The notes under the pieces were generated by a model that was given only the letters and a program-made list of their open reading frames with translations, searched no databases and had not been told where the DNA came from. A stretch of 64,000 bases of DNA from Aphelocoma coerulescens (lineage: Eukaryota; Chordata; Aves; Passeriformes; Corvidae). This document shows positions 52,149 through 64,000 of this stretch, one piece after another. Both the position numbers and the translations under genes were made by a program. Position 1 is the first letter of the stretch, and each line of letters starts with the position of its first letter. The stretch lies in NCBI RefSeq assembly GCF_041296385.1, contig NC_091017.1:15976677-16040676 (forward strand), in the 5' to 3' direction.

Positions 52149-52241
52149 CTGGCTGATTTTAATAAAGAAAATACCGCCGTCTGTTTTCTGTGTGCGTTTA
52201 AATTAGAAACATGTCTTGTGCCGACCGTACCGCTGGAAGAA
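52149..52241 (+). other. Exon-like segment, in phase with LRBA (candidate cassette exon)
   Basis: A strong pyrimidine tract ending CGCTGCAG (AG at 52147-52148) is followed by 93 bases, exactly 31 codons with no stop in the reading phase needed after the LRBA exon ending at 45198, and then by a consensus GTAAGT donor (52242-52247; the -1 base is A rather than G). The encoded text begins LADFNKENTAV and ends PTVPLEE; I recognise no domain. The segment is AT-richer than the surrounding CpG island. It may instead be a non-coding exon of a divergent transcript, or chance. Not a confirmed exon. Confidence 0.22.
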
Positions 52242-53139
52242 GTAAGTATGGACGTGCCCGGCGCCGGTGCGGCTCCCTCCTCCGCGAGGAGAGGATCGAC
52301 TCCCTGCTTCCCTGCCTGCCGCCGGGGCGCTCTGCGCCCGGGGATGGGGGGACTGGCCCGGCGGCCCGCGGTGCCCGGTGCTGGCGGCGGTGTCAGGTGT
52401 CCCCGCCGGGCCCGGCCCCGTTGGGAGGGAGACGAGCCCAGGGAAGGCTCCGAGGAGAGTAGCCTCTGAGGGTTGGGGGAGAGGGGGCAGGCTGCCACGA
52501 GGGCAGAGTTGCTGGCTCGCCAGGACGCTGGCGCCGCTGCTTGCACGGTCTATGGGCGTCCCGGGGATGCGCGGGCTGGAGCGGGGCTCTCCGCCCCAGG
52601 GTGCGGGTAAGTGCCTGCGGAGCTGCCCCCTCCCCGGGCCGCGGCCGCACCCGCCCGGGGCGCTTGGAGGCTCCGTAGGCGCGGGCGGCAGCGCCGGGCG
52701 GGCATCGCTGCGCTTCGCTTGCGCGCAGCTTCTTTGCGCGGCTCGGCTGGCCGGGTGGAGCAACCTCCGCCCTACGCCTCGCCTCCGGCTGCCCTTTGGC
52801 AAAGAGAAGAGTTAGTTCGGGCTGGGGGTCCCTTTCACACGCCGCCGTCAAAGCTCCCGCTTTGGGGCGTACACGCTGCCGGGCTGGCACCGCTCTCCGC
52901 GCCGGAGAGGGCTCTGCACGTCCACCCTCCGAGCAGAGCTGGGCCGGAGGGCTCCGCGGGGTCTGGCTTCCCGCAGAGATCGCCCAGCTCAGGGGTTACC
53001 GTGTCCCGGGCGCGGAGGAGATGCCGGAGCCTTCAGGCGGCCCGGGAAATGGCGGGGGGACACGCGTTCCTTTTTTCAGGGTAAAAGTAGGAGGAGGGGG
53101 CGACTCCCTTCCCACCCCCCCGAAAAGGTGCCTAATGAT

Positions 53140-53780
53140 GTAGCGTTACTAGTGTTCAGATTTAAAACAATTCATTACCAATTTTCCTGCCTGAGGTTGA
53201 AGCCCTAGTAAATAATAAATCAGCTAAACAAAAGCTGACTTTAATTTATTGCCCCAACGCTAATTAGAAACATCATTTGAGCAATAAACTTAAACACTTC
53301 CAGCAAATAATGCACGTGAAGCCCTTCTCTCCCGTGTCTGGGTGTTTGTGGCCGCACTGCATTAAGACCAGCTTCATCTGTGGCGGAATTTGCTCTCGCC
53401 GGGATGAATAATTGAAGGGGGAACAGGATCCGAGGAGGCTATAATTGAAGAGCCCTTGTCACCTCTGCTTTTATGTATGTTAGTGTAGAAGTCCATCAGC
53501 AGCTCCTTGATGGTGTATAAAACGAAGTGGCATCCCCTCCAGCAGCAGGAGATACTGTATTCCATTAAAAAAGACCGTGTGCGTGTGTGTGCCGCAGAGA
53601 GGGAAACTCTCAGGGCTAAAAGCCACTTGAAGTCTTCAGACCGATTGATCTGTATTCTCTCGTTATAATCCGTCTCATCATACTTGAGTTAATGAGGCAG
53701 GGGCGGGGGTGATCTGATGGTCCTTGACAAATTCATTAGGGAGGCTGCGGGACATTTTATTTGACTGTTAAACATCGTGT
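53140..53780. promoter_or_regulatory. MAB21L2: Candidate conserved enhancer upstream of MAB21L2
   Basis: About 640 bases at the edge of the CpG island, with balanced composition and dense factor-type words. They include a CTAATTAG palindrome (53260-53267, paired-homeodomain type), a CACGTG E-box (53313-53318), TAATCC (53666-53671, the OTX/CRX-type core), ATGAATAATTG near 53404 and AGTTAATGAGG near 53688. It begins about 2 kb upstream of the putative promoter. OTX-, paired- and MITF-type words would suit an eye/midbrain gene. No protein frame fits. The assignment is inference from motif content and position. Confidence 0.42.
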
Positions 53781-54176
53781 TTGTTTGGTTTAAGCAGTGC
53801 CAACATCAGCATGCCGCTGCCTGGAGCTATAGTGTTTTGTTAGCAAGGGCTTCTGTAAAAAGATACTGGAAAGGGGACGCGGTGTGCAGTGTTTGCTCTT
53901 GCCTTGGTTCCTCCTGCCCCCTCCCGCTCGTACGGCAGGGAGCTCGGGCTGGTGCAAATCCAGCCGTGCAGGCATGGGATGTGCCACGGTGTTTTCTTCA
54001 CACTCAGGATGGCAAAGTAGCAGTGAAGGGCTGCCATTAAGACTTTTTTTTTTTTTTTTCTTCTTCTTCAAGAGAGCGCTATGTATTTGTGTTAACCCCT
54101 AAAACAACAACAGAAAAAAGCTGGAAAGCAGCTCAGAGTTTTAGCAATAAGCATGCAAGTTTCTTGCTGTGTTATG

Positions 54177-54234
54177 ATATAGCATACTTGCATTTGATTG
54201 CCTAAGCAGCTTATCAATGTGGCATATGCTATAT
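54177..54234. repeat. Imperfect hairpin with perfect 10-bp base
   Basis: ATATAGCATA at 54177-54186 pairs perfectly with TATGCTATAT at 54225-54234. A second internal stem of about 5 bp (TTGAT with ATCAA) could close a roughly 14-nt loop, with mismatches between. The size is like a small pre-miRNA, but the middle of the stem pairs poorly, so a microRNA call is not supported. Confidence 0.35.
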
Positions 54235-57200
54235 ATTTCAGAGCCTTTTAATCATGACCGTGTATTTTGAAGTTTCTATAACATGCTACTGATACAAGGT
54301 GTAGTTTTTAAGGTAAATCAAAGTTTAATCAAATTGACTTAAGGCTATTAAAGGATTTCTGCCAAGCCTGTCCTTTTTCCCTCCCTTGCTGAGAGGGAGA
54401 GAGAGAAGTGAATTCAGGAGCAGGTGCTCCCAAAAGGGCAGAGAAGTATTTTTAAGAATAGCATATGAAATATGTATGTGTTTGTGTATGCTTTGTTCAT
54501 GGCAGCTTTGCAGATGAGACCCAGCTAGCGTTCCATTATTTTCTAGTAGTTGGTTTCCTCTCTGTCCTTTCATTTAATGGGAACAGTTTTACAGAAAACG
54601 GAATAATTAATCTGCTCATGGAACCTAGCATTGTATTATTTTTTTCCTGGAGATCAGTCTTCAAACATTCTCAGCTTTAAGTGCTTTGTAGGACTCTGCT
54701 TCCATTTATAGAAGAACTGTATGGGAAAAGAGCTAGTGCCCTTTGCCTGTCATTTTCATACATTCCTGCACTGCTGATGAAGCTTGAACTGCTGCAGGGA
54801 ATGTATGGATTTGAAAAGAAATGATTCAGTAATGCACATTGTGTTTCTCCATGGCAGAACCGGGTTAATAGTTACAGCCAATGCTGCGCTGGGTTTGAGG
54901 GATAAAATTCATTTTGCATTCGATAGTATACAGTGTAAACCTCTTTTTGGGAGTCATGGCTTGGGTTTAGTATCTGCTGATCTGTTCTAAGGTCTGTGTG
55001 TATGAGTTAGTTGATGGCACACACCGGAGGAGAAAAGATGATTTCATTTTTACAAGTGTCATTAATGCATCTCTTCAGCCTAAAGTATATGTATAAATCT
55101 TGTACTTTTTTTTTCCTGTGAAGATTGAGTGGTACGGCAATTAAAGAATTTATACATGTTTCTAAGTCTCCCCTAGCTTTCGTTTCTTCAGTGGGAAAGG
55201 GGATGGTTCCAGCTACTCCTTTAAGTAGCTTATGTCTGCTTTCCTGTTTGGTGTTAAAATGTGAATGTGTTCAAAATCTGGTGTTTAGCCATAAGCAATC
55301 TGAGGGACTTTCTCTAATGCTTTGGACTTTGTATTAAAGGTAGTATCTTTTCTTTTCTCCTGGTGACTAATGGTGACTTCTTTTCACTGTAGACTGGTTT
55401 GAATGCTAAATACTGTTTTGTAAGTTTACCTTTAATAAGTTGTCAATCAGGGAAAATGAGACCTACTAAAAAAGAACAATTCTAGTGCTTTTGTAGAATT
55501 TTCTTCTTGTTAAAACTTTATGTGGGCCTTTTGTTTGGATGCAGTTGGGGTGGGTGCATGCTGTTTCATCCATTAGAAATAACCAAATTAATGTGTGTTG
55601 GCTGGTCTTTATTTATAATAACTGATTGATTACGTAAATAACATCATTTTTAAGAAGTGAGAGCATGTAACATGCCAGGATTTTCTCAGCTTGACCTCCA
55701 GTAGAATGCAGTAACACTTATTTGCTTGAGAAAAAAATGAGGTGGGCTACAGAGATAATGCCCGGTTCTTAAAAATGCTGTGAGGCCGAATCAGCACTTC
55801 TTTTAAAAGTACGAAAAGTACAAAGATGTTTTAAGCAAAATCAAAGTTTTGGAAATGAAAAAAAGATTAATTTGCTGGCTTTTGGCTTTTTTTGTCAGTA
55901 GCTGCAGATGATTGCTCTGTTTATTGCCTTAGATGTTGATGTCTCTGTGCATATGCGTAATGATGCCAACAAACAATAGCCTGTGTGGTTTTACTGGTTA
56001 GACAGCTATTTTAGAGATCAAAATCTTCCTGCAGCCTTGTCAAGACAAAGCATACGTATAAGTTAACCTAAAATTGTCTGAGTTACACTCTTTTAAAATG
56101 TCAGTTTCTAGGTCCAGAGGCAAAAGCTCCTCGTTTATAAGCTTGTGTTTAAAAAAGTGCTTTCTCAAGTACAATGTACAGCAGTGTGAAATCCTCTGCT
56201 CCTCACCAGCCACTGTACAGGTTATAACCTTTCAGTGAGTTTCTATGTGGGCAATTTATAAAGGGAGAGGGTGTTGTGGGAGGAGGGAACAGAGGGGGCT
56301 CAATCTTCTCAATAGCACTGGTGACCAGCATGGAATATGTCGAGTCTCTCCCTCGCTCTCCTCCCTGTACTTTAAGACAATTTTGTTTTGACTTTGCATC
56401 TGATAGAAAAAGCATGCAATTTTTATTTAATTTTTAAAAAGTCCAGTTTGAGCAGTCTTCTAACTGTTCCCTCATTCAAATTAAATGCACAGTTAGAGCT
56501 ATCTACTTTTCTGTGTATTGTACTTCATGGTATTGAATTTTTATTCTTTGAAAGTACTATGTTGACATAAAAGTAGTAAACTATGACTTCTAAAACCATT
56601 GCAGGGGTTTTGTTGCTACTTCTAGTGAGAGAATCAAATCATAGCTGTTCCTATTTTATATCTTGCTGTGCATATCTTGTTTCAAAGTAACATCTCCATG
56701 CTAATATGCTGCTCTCTTTTTAATTTTCTTATGAATTAGGTAAAACCTGTGTGCAAAATAGTTCAAGGTACTATCTCCCACTGTTGGAAAGGGGAAACTG
56801 CATTGGCTCAAATAATGTATAGAAGCCATCTGCATAGCTTAATTGAAATAATATTTGGTGATCTAAGAGATGGAAATTGTTCCTTTTCTTTAACCATCTG
56901 AAATAAAACTAGGATGTAAACCAGCTGTCTTGGCCTATGGAAATCAAGGTTCTGCCAGTCTGTTTCTTTTCTTCATTTTCTACTTCTATCTTCCTTTATT
57001 ATCTTTGTATCCCAAGGAGTCTTTCTTATTTTCTAACTGGTTTTGTCTGCAACAAGGGGCTGGGTTGGTGTGTTTAAATAGACTCTGGATAGAGTGAAAA
57101 ATCTTTGATCTATGGCTATGACTGCTTCCAAATGATTTGCTTGCTGGGACTGGACACTGTCCATGCCCTTTCACTTCACTATCAGATAGGCACACAAAAA

Positions 57201-60200
57201 GGACTTGACATGCTACCAGATGCATAGTTAATCATTGCATTAGGTCTGTAAAAGGGACCATCCAGACTCAATTAGGTCTACCATTTTTAACTAGTGTTTG
57301 CTCTGTAGTTTGTTTGGAGTACAATATTAATTCTAACTGCCATTCTGTTTATCTAAAAGGCCTTTAACTCAGTTCTGTGCTTTCATTTTTGAGGCGTCTT
57401 CTCTGCATTTGTGCTGTTTTGTGCGTATTTAAAGCATTATGTATTTGTTACAACCTACCAAATATCATTGCAGTATAACATATTATCTGAAGCTTTAATG
57501 AAAAAAAGTTATTGTCTTTTTGTAATTCAGCAGTTTTTCTTTCTCAATTCCAGTTTCAAAAAGTGCATTTGAAATGAGCTAAATGCAGCAGCTGGCATAT
57601 ATTGAAGCAGCATTCAGAAATAAAGCTTACAAGAGTATCTGGAGTTTTGGAACTGAGTCTTAAATGCTGAAAACCAAATGGCAGCATTTTTCCTCTCACT
57701 TATTTACCAAGAGCTCATTCTTGTATCTGGCACTGCATGGTTTTGTGCGAGAAGGATGCATGGTTTTGTGCAATTAAGGGTGCACAAGTTAAAAAGGTCC
57801 AGCTGTAGAGTAAAAAGCATTACTTAAATTATTATTCTGAATCTTGCCTGGGATTTCTAGGAGTAGTTTCTATTTTTACATTAGCAGTTGTTAATTGTAT
57901 GCACTGAATAAAGTCCACTGAAAATTCCTAGCTTTCTCAGAGTTTCAAAAAATTAGTATTAACTACAGTTCATAGATGTAGCCAGTCCTTTCATGGCATG
58001 AAGAAGCTTGGGTGTTCAAGTTGTATAAATTCTTTGGATCACTCATGCTGTCTGCATTTTCCATATTGGATATGGTAGGCCCATGGAAGCAGGAACATAA
58101 AGAACATAAAATAATTTTTTTGATTGAAAATTAGTATATAAGAAAGGAGCACTAATCAGAGACTTTGAAATATTTTCATTTGGTTTTAATATTTATTTAT
58201 TTTGGAAGAAAGGAAGAGCAAGGCATTCAGCTATTATATATTTTTTAAAACCTATATATAATTACTAAAACTGTTGTTTTAAGCCTCAGATTATAGTTCA
58301 GCCTTTACTTTAGATCTGAGATTCTTGCTTTAGTTCTTTGCTTGAAGTTTGTCAGTTTTCTTTGGAGGAGGGCACATGCATTAAAATGTAACATTTATCA
58401 TTTAGTTGTAGTCACAGGGATATTTAGAAGTTGCTAATGGACTTCCAAGATGCAGGATATACAAGTGGATACTACTCAGAAGTGCCAGTTAGGGCTCTCT
58501 GGGGATTTTTAAATAATTTATGGCTACCTGCTGCTCTGGAGTACAGGTGTGTGCCTCTGTATTTTCCATTAATGCTTCGTATTGATGCATATAAATACTC
58601 AACAGAGAATAAACCTAATACAGGAGTCCTTTAGAGGCACAGGCAGGTGGCTTTTCCCCATCCATCATCTGTCCTGGAGGTTCATTCTGACTGGCATCTG
58701 CATGCCAGCGTGCCTCCAAAGGGGAATTGTTTGTGTACTTTGGGGGCTTCCAGAGTGCGAACTTGAAAGAAAGTGGGGCTTGAAATGTGCGGTCATTTGT
58801 GAATTTATGTTTTATCTCCCTTCACTTGAAAATTTATGAGGAGAGTGACTTAGGGTGCTTGCGTTGTGTGTTCCAGGGCTTGCCCCCACTGATAACACCC
58901 TTGTTGGCGTGAAAGTGCAATGCAAATTATGACAGTTACAACCTTCTGTTTTGTTTAACCTGTCAGTGGATTTCCTGGCTCAGTGCTGAGGGCAATGGCG
59001 TGTTCAGCTAGTTCCATATTCACCTAAACTTAAAAGGTCAGGTTTCTACAGGCAAGCCTAGTCAAAGCCTAATTGATGAGGAGGGCAGGGGGACAGAATT
59101 TACTGTTCTGTTGGCTAGTTTCATATCGTTAGGTTGTCCTGAAAGCATCAGGCAGTCACAGCCCCTTTCATGTAAGTGCTGACCCTAGACAGGAGCTGAC
59201 AATCAAAGGAGGCAGCCACAGGAACCGGTGCAAGTAGGCTATTGATTTTTCAGTTAGGTCTAAGTAGTTTGTAGTATGGGTAATGGGTGACAGAGGCAGG
59301 TATGTCATTATCAATGAGCTCCAGAACAGTAGCGACAGCCCCCTCTCATATTTCCTTCAGCACTGACAGTAGGCATCCTGCACTGGTCAATAAATCGCCC
59401 AACCTTTTACTGACAAGTGACTTGGAGGTGTGGGGGGGGGGAGTCAAGGAGCTAAACTTCTCGTACTTGAACTTGACATGGTTGCAGAGCAAGGATCTCA
59501 ACATCTGCGTTCCTGGCTCGTCAGGCAAGGAGCCGAGGAGAACGCAGGGAACAGAACAATGGGAGCTGTGCGGCCACGGAAGGTTACCTTTATTTTATGC
59601 CCTCTAGAAAGTCAAAGATTTTCTTGAGTTCAAGTGAAATGGCTTAAAACACCAGTTTTCTGTATCAGCATGATCTGGTTCAGTAGTTAATTTAGGTTAC
59701 CATGGCAGGGCTTTGTTTTTACTTTAGTATTGCTCTGCATTTAATCAAGGTTATACTGCCATAGCAGTGCAACAATCAGAGTCTGCCATTCAAAATCCGC
59801 TTTTAATTCCTAGTTTCCTCTTCTTAAGTTTCATGTATGGAGACTATTTAAAGATATTGGAGGTTTCTTATAAATCCAAAGTGTTAGCAAGACGGTTTCT
59901 GTTCTGACTACCAATGCTGTTTTGGGTCAGTAGTGGAGGACCAATACTTTAGGAAGCTGAATAAAGTTTTTATGACTTGGATTTTACTAGCTGTGGTTTC
60001 TGAATTTAATAGAGGCAGACCCAGATTTTAGCTTTACACTTAATTAAATTCTGAAAGATATTGGAAGAACATAAAAATTGTAATAAGTGGTGGTTTGTTT
60101 TGTGTTTTTTTTTTAGTATACCTGTATGGAAAATCAGTTAAATGAACTCATGCATCTTAATATGAATTTCATGAAGTTTTCTAATATTGTTACTTTATTT

Positions 60201-60857
60201 GAGGTGTGCAAGTTATCTGCATTTTTTCAGAAGTTGGAATTCAGTCAGGTTTTATGCTGTGCACAGATGTTAACAAAATAGCATATGCTTATAATTAAAA
60301 AAATCTTTAGACAAATTGAAATAAAGCAGAAGAGTAAATGTTTTGAAAAACTTCCTTAAAATAACTCATTGCTATGGTATCTTGTTCAACAATGTTTGTA
60401 ATGTTACACAGAGCAGGAATCTGAGACTGTGTGTGTTGAATAGCTGCAAAGTATCATCTGTGACTGAAACTTTCATCTGTCTGCAGCAGCTAAAGCGGTT
60501 TTCTTCATGGCTGGCTCTTTAATGGCAAGGCCAGTGTTGACACAGACTCAAGAAGTGAGGTTGAAATTTATCACTGGATTATAAAATCCTTTAATAAATA
60601 CTTATATAAGCTAAAAACCTGAGTACCTGTATATTTCGAGCAGTTATGAAAATAATTAATTGTAAAAATCTGTTTAGATATTACATCTACCTATTTGCCT
60701 ATTGAACAAAGCTTTGCAAGAGGGGCTAGCTAGCTGTCTTCCAGAGGAAGAAATTTTCAATTAGTTGGATCAAAAGTGTGCCAGGTTGTTTGAGTCCTTC
60801 AGTATTTAATGGGAGTTTTTCTTCTGTCAGTTGTTTTCTTTATCCTGCAGGGCCTTT

Positions 60858-60875
60858 TTGTTGTTGTTGTTGTTG
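60858..60875. repeat. (TTG)6 microsatellite
   Basis: Six perfect TTG units after a short T run. Simple sequence, no function inferred. Confidence 0.9.
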
Positions 60876-61333
60876 TTAAACTAGATATAAAGTACAGCCG
60901 TGCAGTCTGAATCTTACCTTTTCTTCTAAACAGGTCCAGCCTCCTTTACTGTATTTTTAGTGTTGCTGGCATGCTGCGTTATTGCAGAAATGTAAAAAGG
61001 AGCTGTAGAAAGGCGACAAATTAAATTTTCATGAAAGAACCCCCTAATCAGCAGTGACAGGGTAAGAGAAAGATGATTGCCACTTGGTCATTGTGGAGAG
61101 GCACTTAGACTTGGTGTCAGGGCTTCTGTTAATGATGACTAATGTCTTTCTTGGAGAAAATGCATGCTCAAGCATGCTACAGTCCAGAAAAAGAATGGGG
61201 GGATAGGCATATTAAGGAAAAAGGCTGTGAATCCTAAAACAAAAGCTTAGGTCTTTAGATGAAAAGGGTACAGTGTTTTTGCAATGTCAGAAGACGTGGC
61301 TATGAAACTGTTCTTGTTGCACTCTTTAAGCAA

Positions 61334-61354
61334 AATAATAATAATAATAATAAT
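61334..61354. repeat. (AAT)7 microsatellite
   Basis: Seven perfect AAT units, continuing imperfectly into AAATAAT. Likely length-variable. Confidence 0.9.
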
Positions 61355-61799
61355 AAATAATATAGATTTAAATAAAAAATGTATATAGACATACACTCTT
61401 GTGGTCTACGTGGTGTCTGCTGCTTTAGAGAAAAGGGAGATAGTGATGACACGGATGTGTAAGCACACTGGTCAGAAATAAACAGTCACGTTTACTCCTG
61501 TTAACAAAGCATGCTTTTTTAAGAGAACAAAAGCTGCTGCAATAATTTCTTTCCTAAGCACAGCACTCTGCTCTGAATAAACCTTCCGTAGTCAAATGTA
61601 AAATGACTCAAAAGACCTTTTTCAAATCTTCAGTCTTTGGCTTTTAGGTATATTGGCAAAAAAGAGGTGGCATGTGTCATTCCTTCAGCTTTTCCCAAAG
61701 TGAGACCTTTCAGAAGGGCATTTGCAATGCTTGTCATATTTTTTCATATACATCTTATTGGCCTGACAAGTCTAGAGGACCATGAGAAAACAGATGTCA

Positions 61800-62150
61800 T
61801 TGCATTCAGACAACACTAATTACTCTGGGATTTTTGCAGCCTCAGTGCCTGCGTGTAGCTGTCGATTATGACTGTTTATGTGGCCTATCATGGGTACACG
61901 TTGCACATTCAGATGGTGCCACCAGCCTTTGTGTTCCCTATTATCACACAATAAGATGGAAAAATCAGCAACAAGCATCACAACAAAGAAATGCCCTAAT
62001 GTGAGACTTTTACATGCATTTTGCTAAAGATTGCATTCACAGTCCTTATTAGATTTAAGTGTTTTAGCATCTGCTTGCTAACTGGAGTGCAGCGCGGTGG
62101 CTGTCAGTGTTCACCGCGGTTCTTTATGTTGCAGGCTTTCGTTTTCTCCA
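61800..62150. promoter_or_regulatory. Candidate conserved non-coding element
   Basis: Balanced, low-repeat block with a TAATTA homeodomain core (61817-61822), CGATTATGACTG near 61862 and an AACAAAG SOX/TCF-type word (61982-61988). No coding frame. It lies about 11 kb upstream of MAB21L2 in the same LRBA intron. Tentative, since conservation could not be tested. Confidence 0.32.
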
Positions 62151-64000
62151 GTTGCATAAACACTACCTGAAAAATGCTGGTTGACCCAGCAGTTGTCAGA
62201 AATTTCCTGCCTCTAACCTTCGTACCAAACAGAGATTTTTCTATGTCACAGTTCACATTAGAAACCAACAGCCTTATTTTATTCTCTTAGAAACTGCGTT
62301 GTTGGTACTTCCTTGGTTAAATTTTCTTAGCGGCTCTGTCATTTCAGAGTCTATTCTTCCTCTGCAGCAATAACTGCTGCAGGATTTCTAACACAAAGTT
62401 CAAACAGTGGTCACGTCGTGGCCTTATTTTGCATGTTATCTTGAATTTCGGTGCACGTTTTATAAGCAGAACAACTGATGTTAATCACAGATTGGAAAAT
62501 GAAAGCTCCAATAATGTAACTTCACATGCTGATGAAGCAGAAATAGAAGCAGCTTTATCAAAGATGTATGATGAGATAAAACTGCAGTCTCTGCTGTACA
62601 GTTATAGTAATTATGACTAATGAACCGTCCAGTCTGGATGAAATGGCATGCCCACAGGGACTGTGGCCAATCAGTTGTGACTTATGCAAGCTGAACAAAA
62701 CATTGATGGTGTTCCAGATTCCCTGCAAGAACAGGAAGTGTGGTCTTTGTTTGGAACGTCAGCTTTGTCAAGTTATTTTCAAGCAGTTCAGGAATAAACG
62801 GCATTAGTAAATAAAAGTCTTAAGGGTTAGGGTTTGTTGGGTTTTAAAGTGGGCATAAAGAATTACAATTTGCCATGTCAAATATACCTGAATAAAACTC
62901 CCTGTGAGGATGGCACATACACTGCAAATATACTTCAAAGTTGTTCTATCTTGTTGCTAATCTGAGTCATTGGAAGCACATGTTACATTGTAATATGCTG
63001 AGTACAATGAAAGCCGAAGATGCAAAACATGTGAATATAGGCTTGTATCTATTCAGGTTTACTGTGGTAATTTGAGGTTTTTACAAATTTGCTTGAGACC
63101 TGATACTTTCATTTTAATTTTGAAGCACTCTGCATTTTAAACCAGTCTATAATTTGTAAGTGGGAGAAGACAGGTGTAGAACCTGAAAGACAATTTCTTG
63201 TAGTAAGAAGGGTAATTCACAGAGGCAACATACAATGGAGCTTCAGTAAGTTTTGACAATGTATAGACCAGCAGAGTAGTAATTTTGAACCAGCTTATAT
63301 CTATGAAGACACTGTGTGTAGCTATAAAAAAAGAAAAAATACCCAAATTCTGAATACTGAAATGCAGAAATGCAGATTACGTGGGGACTTCTGAATTTAA
63401 TTGTATGATAATAGCAGAACACAAACAATACTTCTCTAAATGTAATATTGTGCTAATTTTAGGCCCATCCTGGAAGCAGTTGTGGATCAGCAAAATGTTG
63501 GAAGGATTTGGGAGTAAAATGATCATTATGTTACAGATGTTAGTGATACGTTACAATCAGTTTAGCATTTTGCCTGAGCCCCTCCAGAAGGCTATGAAGA
63601 AAAAAAAATTTCAGAAATTAATTGCAAATGAGCTAATGTAGAAGTAAGAAACCTCCCTCCACCCACTTACCCGCCCCTTAAACCATTTAGAACAAACTTA
63701 AAACATCATTTGGCAAAGAGCCTATGTTAGATTGTTGTGCTGTTTACCTATTCACAACTAGAAATCTCAGATACTTTAACACTTCTGTTCTATTTTGAAA
63801 GTGTACAGAGATACTTCAAGGGGCCTACTAAGACACAGAATCCTTCTCTTTTGTCTCTCACAACAAAGCATATTGCATTAAATATTGCAAATGGGAAAAT
63901 ACTGTAAACAATTCAGAGTATAATACTAAGATAAAGGATGATGATAAGTAAATTCTGAAAGTGACTGCGTTTTGGCTCTGCTAAATAATTAAGGGTAAGA
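62151..64000. other. LRBA: LRBA intron to window end, no gene seen
   Basis: AT-rich DNA. An open frame at 63381-63641 follows an AG at 63461-63462 and precedes a GTAAGA at 63644, but its own stop lies before that donor and its text does not match the next LRBA exon. No RNA gene or repeat family was recognised. The next LRBA exon lies beyond the window. Confidence 0.5.

Larger units (their letters stand above)
49080..53110. promoter_or_regulatory. MAB21L2: Large CpG island over MAB21L2 and its promoter
   Basis: CpG-dense, GC-rich DNA covers the CDS, the 5' leader and some 2 kb upstream, with a few AT-richer dips (for example about 50940-51020 and 51600-51830). Broad CpG islands like this mark developmental genes regulated by Polycomb. 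The many long overlapping open frames here on both strands are GC artefacts and are not listed as genes. Confidence 0.8.
53781..61799. other. LRBA: AT-rich LRBA intron upstream of MAB21L2, no gene seen
   Basis: Ordinary AT-rich DNA with a poly-T tract (about 54045-54060), a TTG microsatellite (60858-60875), an AAT microsatellite (61334-61354) and a possible hairpin at 54177-54234. Scattered words of 60-100 open codons have no splice context or similarity that I recognise. No CR1 copy was recognised here. Confidence 0.55.

Noticed and set aside
51107..52890. Many GC-rich open frames around the GGGGCC repeat and upstream CpG island
   Set aside because: Gly-Pro and Ala-Pro runs come from the hexanucleotide repeat, and the rest are low-stop GC artefacts on both strands.
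63381..63641. Exon-like open frame near the window end, with an AG before it and GTAAGA after it
   Set aside because: A stop at 63639-63641 precedes the donor, the phase after 45198 gives an early stop, and the text does not match the expected next LRBA exon.
1..64000. CRISPR arrays, tRNA or rRNA genes, bacterial operons or proviral genes
   Set aside because: No regularly spaced repeats, no tRNA-like cloverleaf, no rRNA signatures and no retroviral coding text were seen in a read of both strands.

Overview
The window is vertebrate nuclear DNA, and the evidence points to a bird. A 3' fragment of a CR1 LINE of the type abundant in avian genomes lies at about 29.55-30.23 kb, and a more decayed CR1 copy lies at about 5.43-5.79 kb. 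Genes are sparse: short exons with consensus splice sites separated by kilobases of AT-rich intron. There is no prokaryotic, viral or plasmid organisation.

Two genes can be supported. (1) Three internal exons of LRBA (the LPS-responsive beige-like anchor protein, BEACH/WD40 family) lie on the + strand at 34855-34979, 42307-42453 and 45062-45198. Their phases join exactly (1-base and 1-base carry-overs, then a clean codon end). Together they encode the segment just before, and the start of, the BEACH-associated PH domain. (2) MAB21L2, a complete single-exon 359-residue Mab-21 family gene, lies on the - strand at 49051-50130 inside the LRBA intron that opens after 45198 and runs past the window end. 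This mirrors the paralogous MAB21L1-in-NBEA arrangement.

Layout: 1-34854 is intron of LRBA by inference, with CR1 copies, microsatellites and several stretches that look like conserved non-coding DNA, the best at about 32.69-33.18 kb. The three LRBA exons occupy 34.8-45.2 kb, with an orphan GC-rich island (41.40-42.02 kb) just upstream of the second. At 45.2-48.5 kb there is intron with candidate regulatory DNA and another GC-rich patch (47.2-47.9 kb). At 48.5-53.1 kb lie the MAB21L2 3' UTR, CDS, 5' leader, promoter and a large CpG island, which carries an 8-copy GGGGCC (sense strand) hexanucleotide repeat upstream of the promoter. A homeodomain-motif-rich candidate enhancer follows at 53.14-53.78 kb. 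The rest, to 64 kb, is mostly AT-rich intron with another candidate conserved element at about 61.80-62.15 kb.

LRBA is broadly expressed and acts in vesicle trafficking, whereas MAB21L2 is a developmental gene of eye, midbrain and body wall. The long LRBA introns probably hold MAB21L2 enhancers, which would explain why the two genes stay linked. I found no undescribed multi-gene system. The more unusual signals are two unannotated exon-like segments in phase with LRBA, the GGGGCC repeat, the orphan GC islands and a few perfect inverted repeats.
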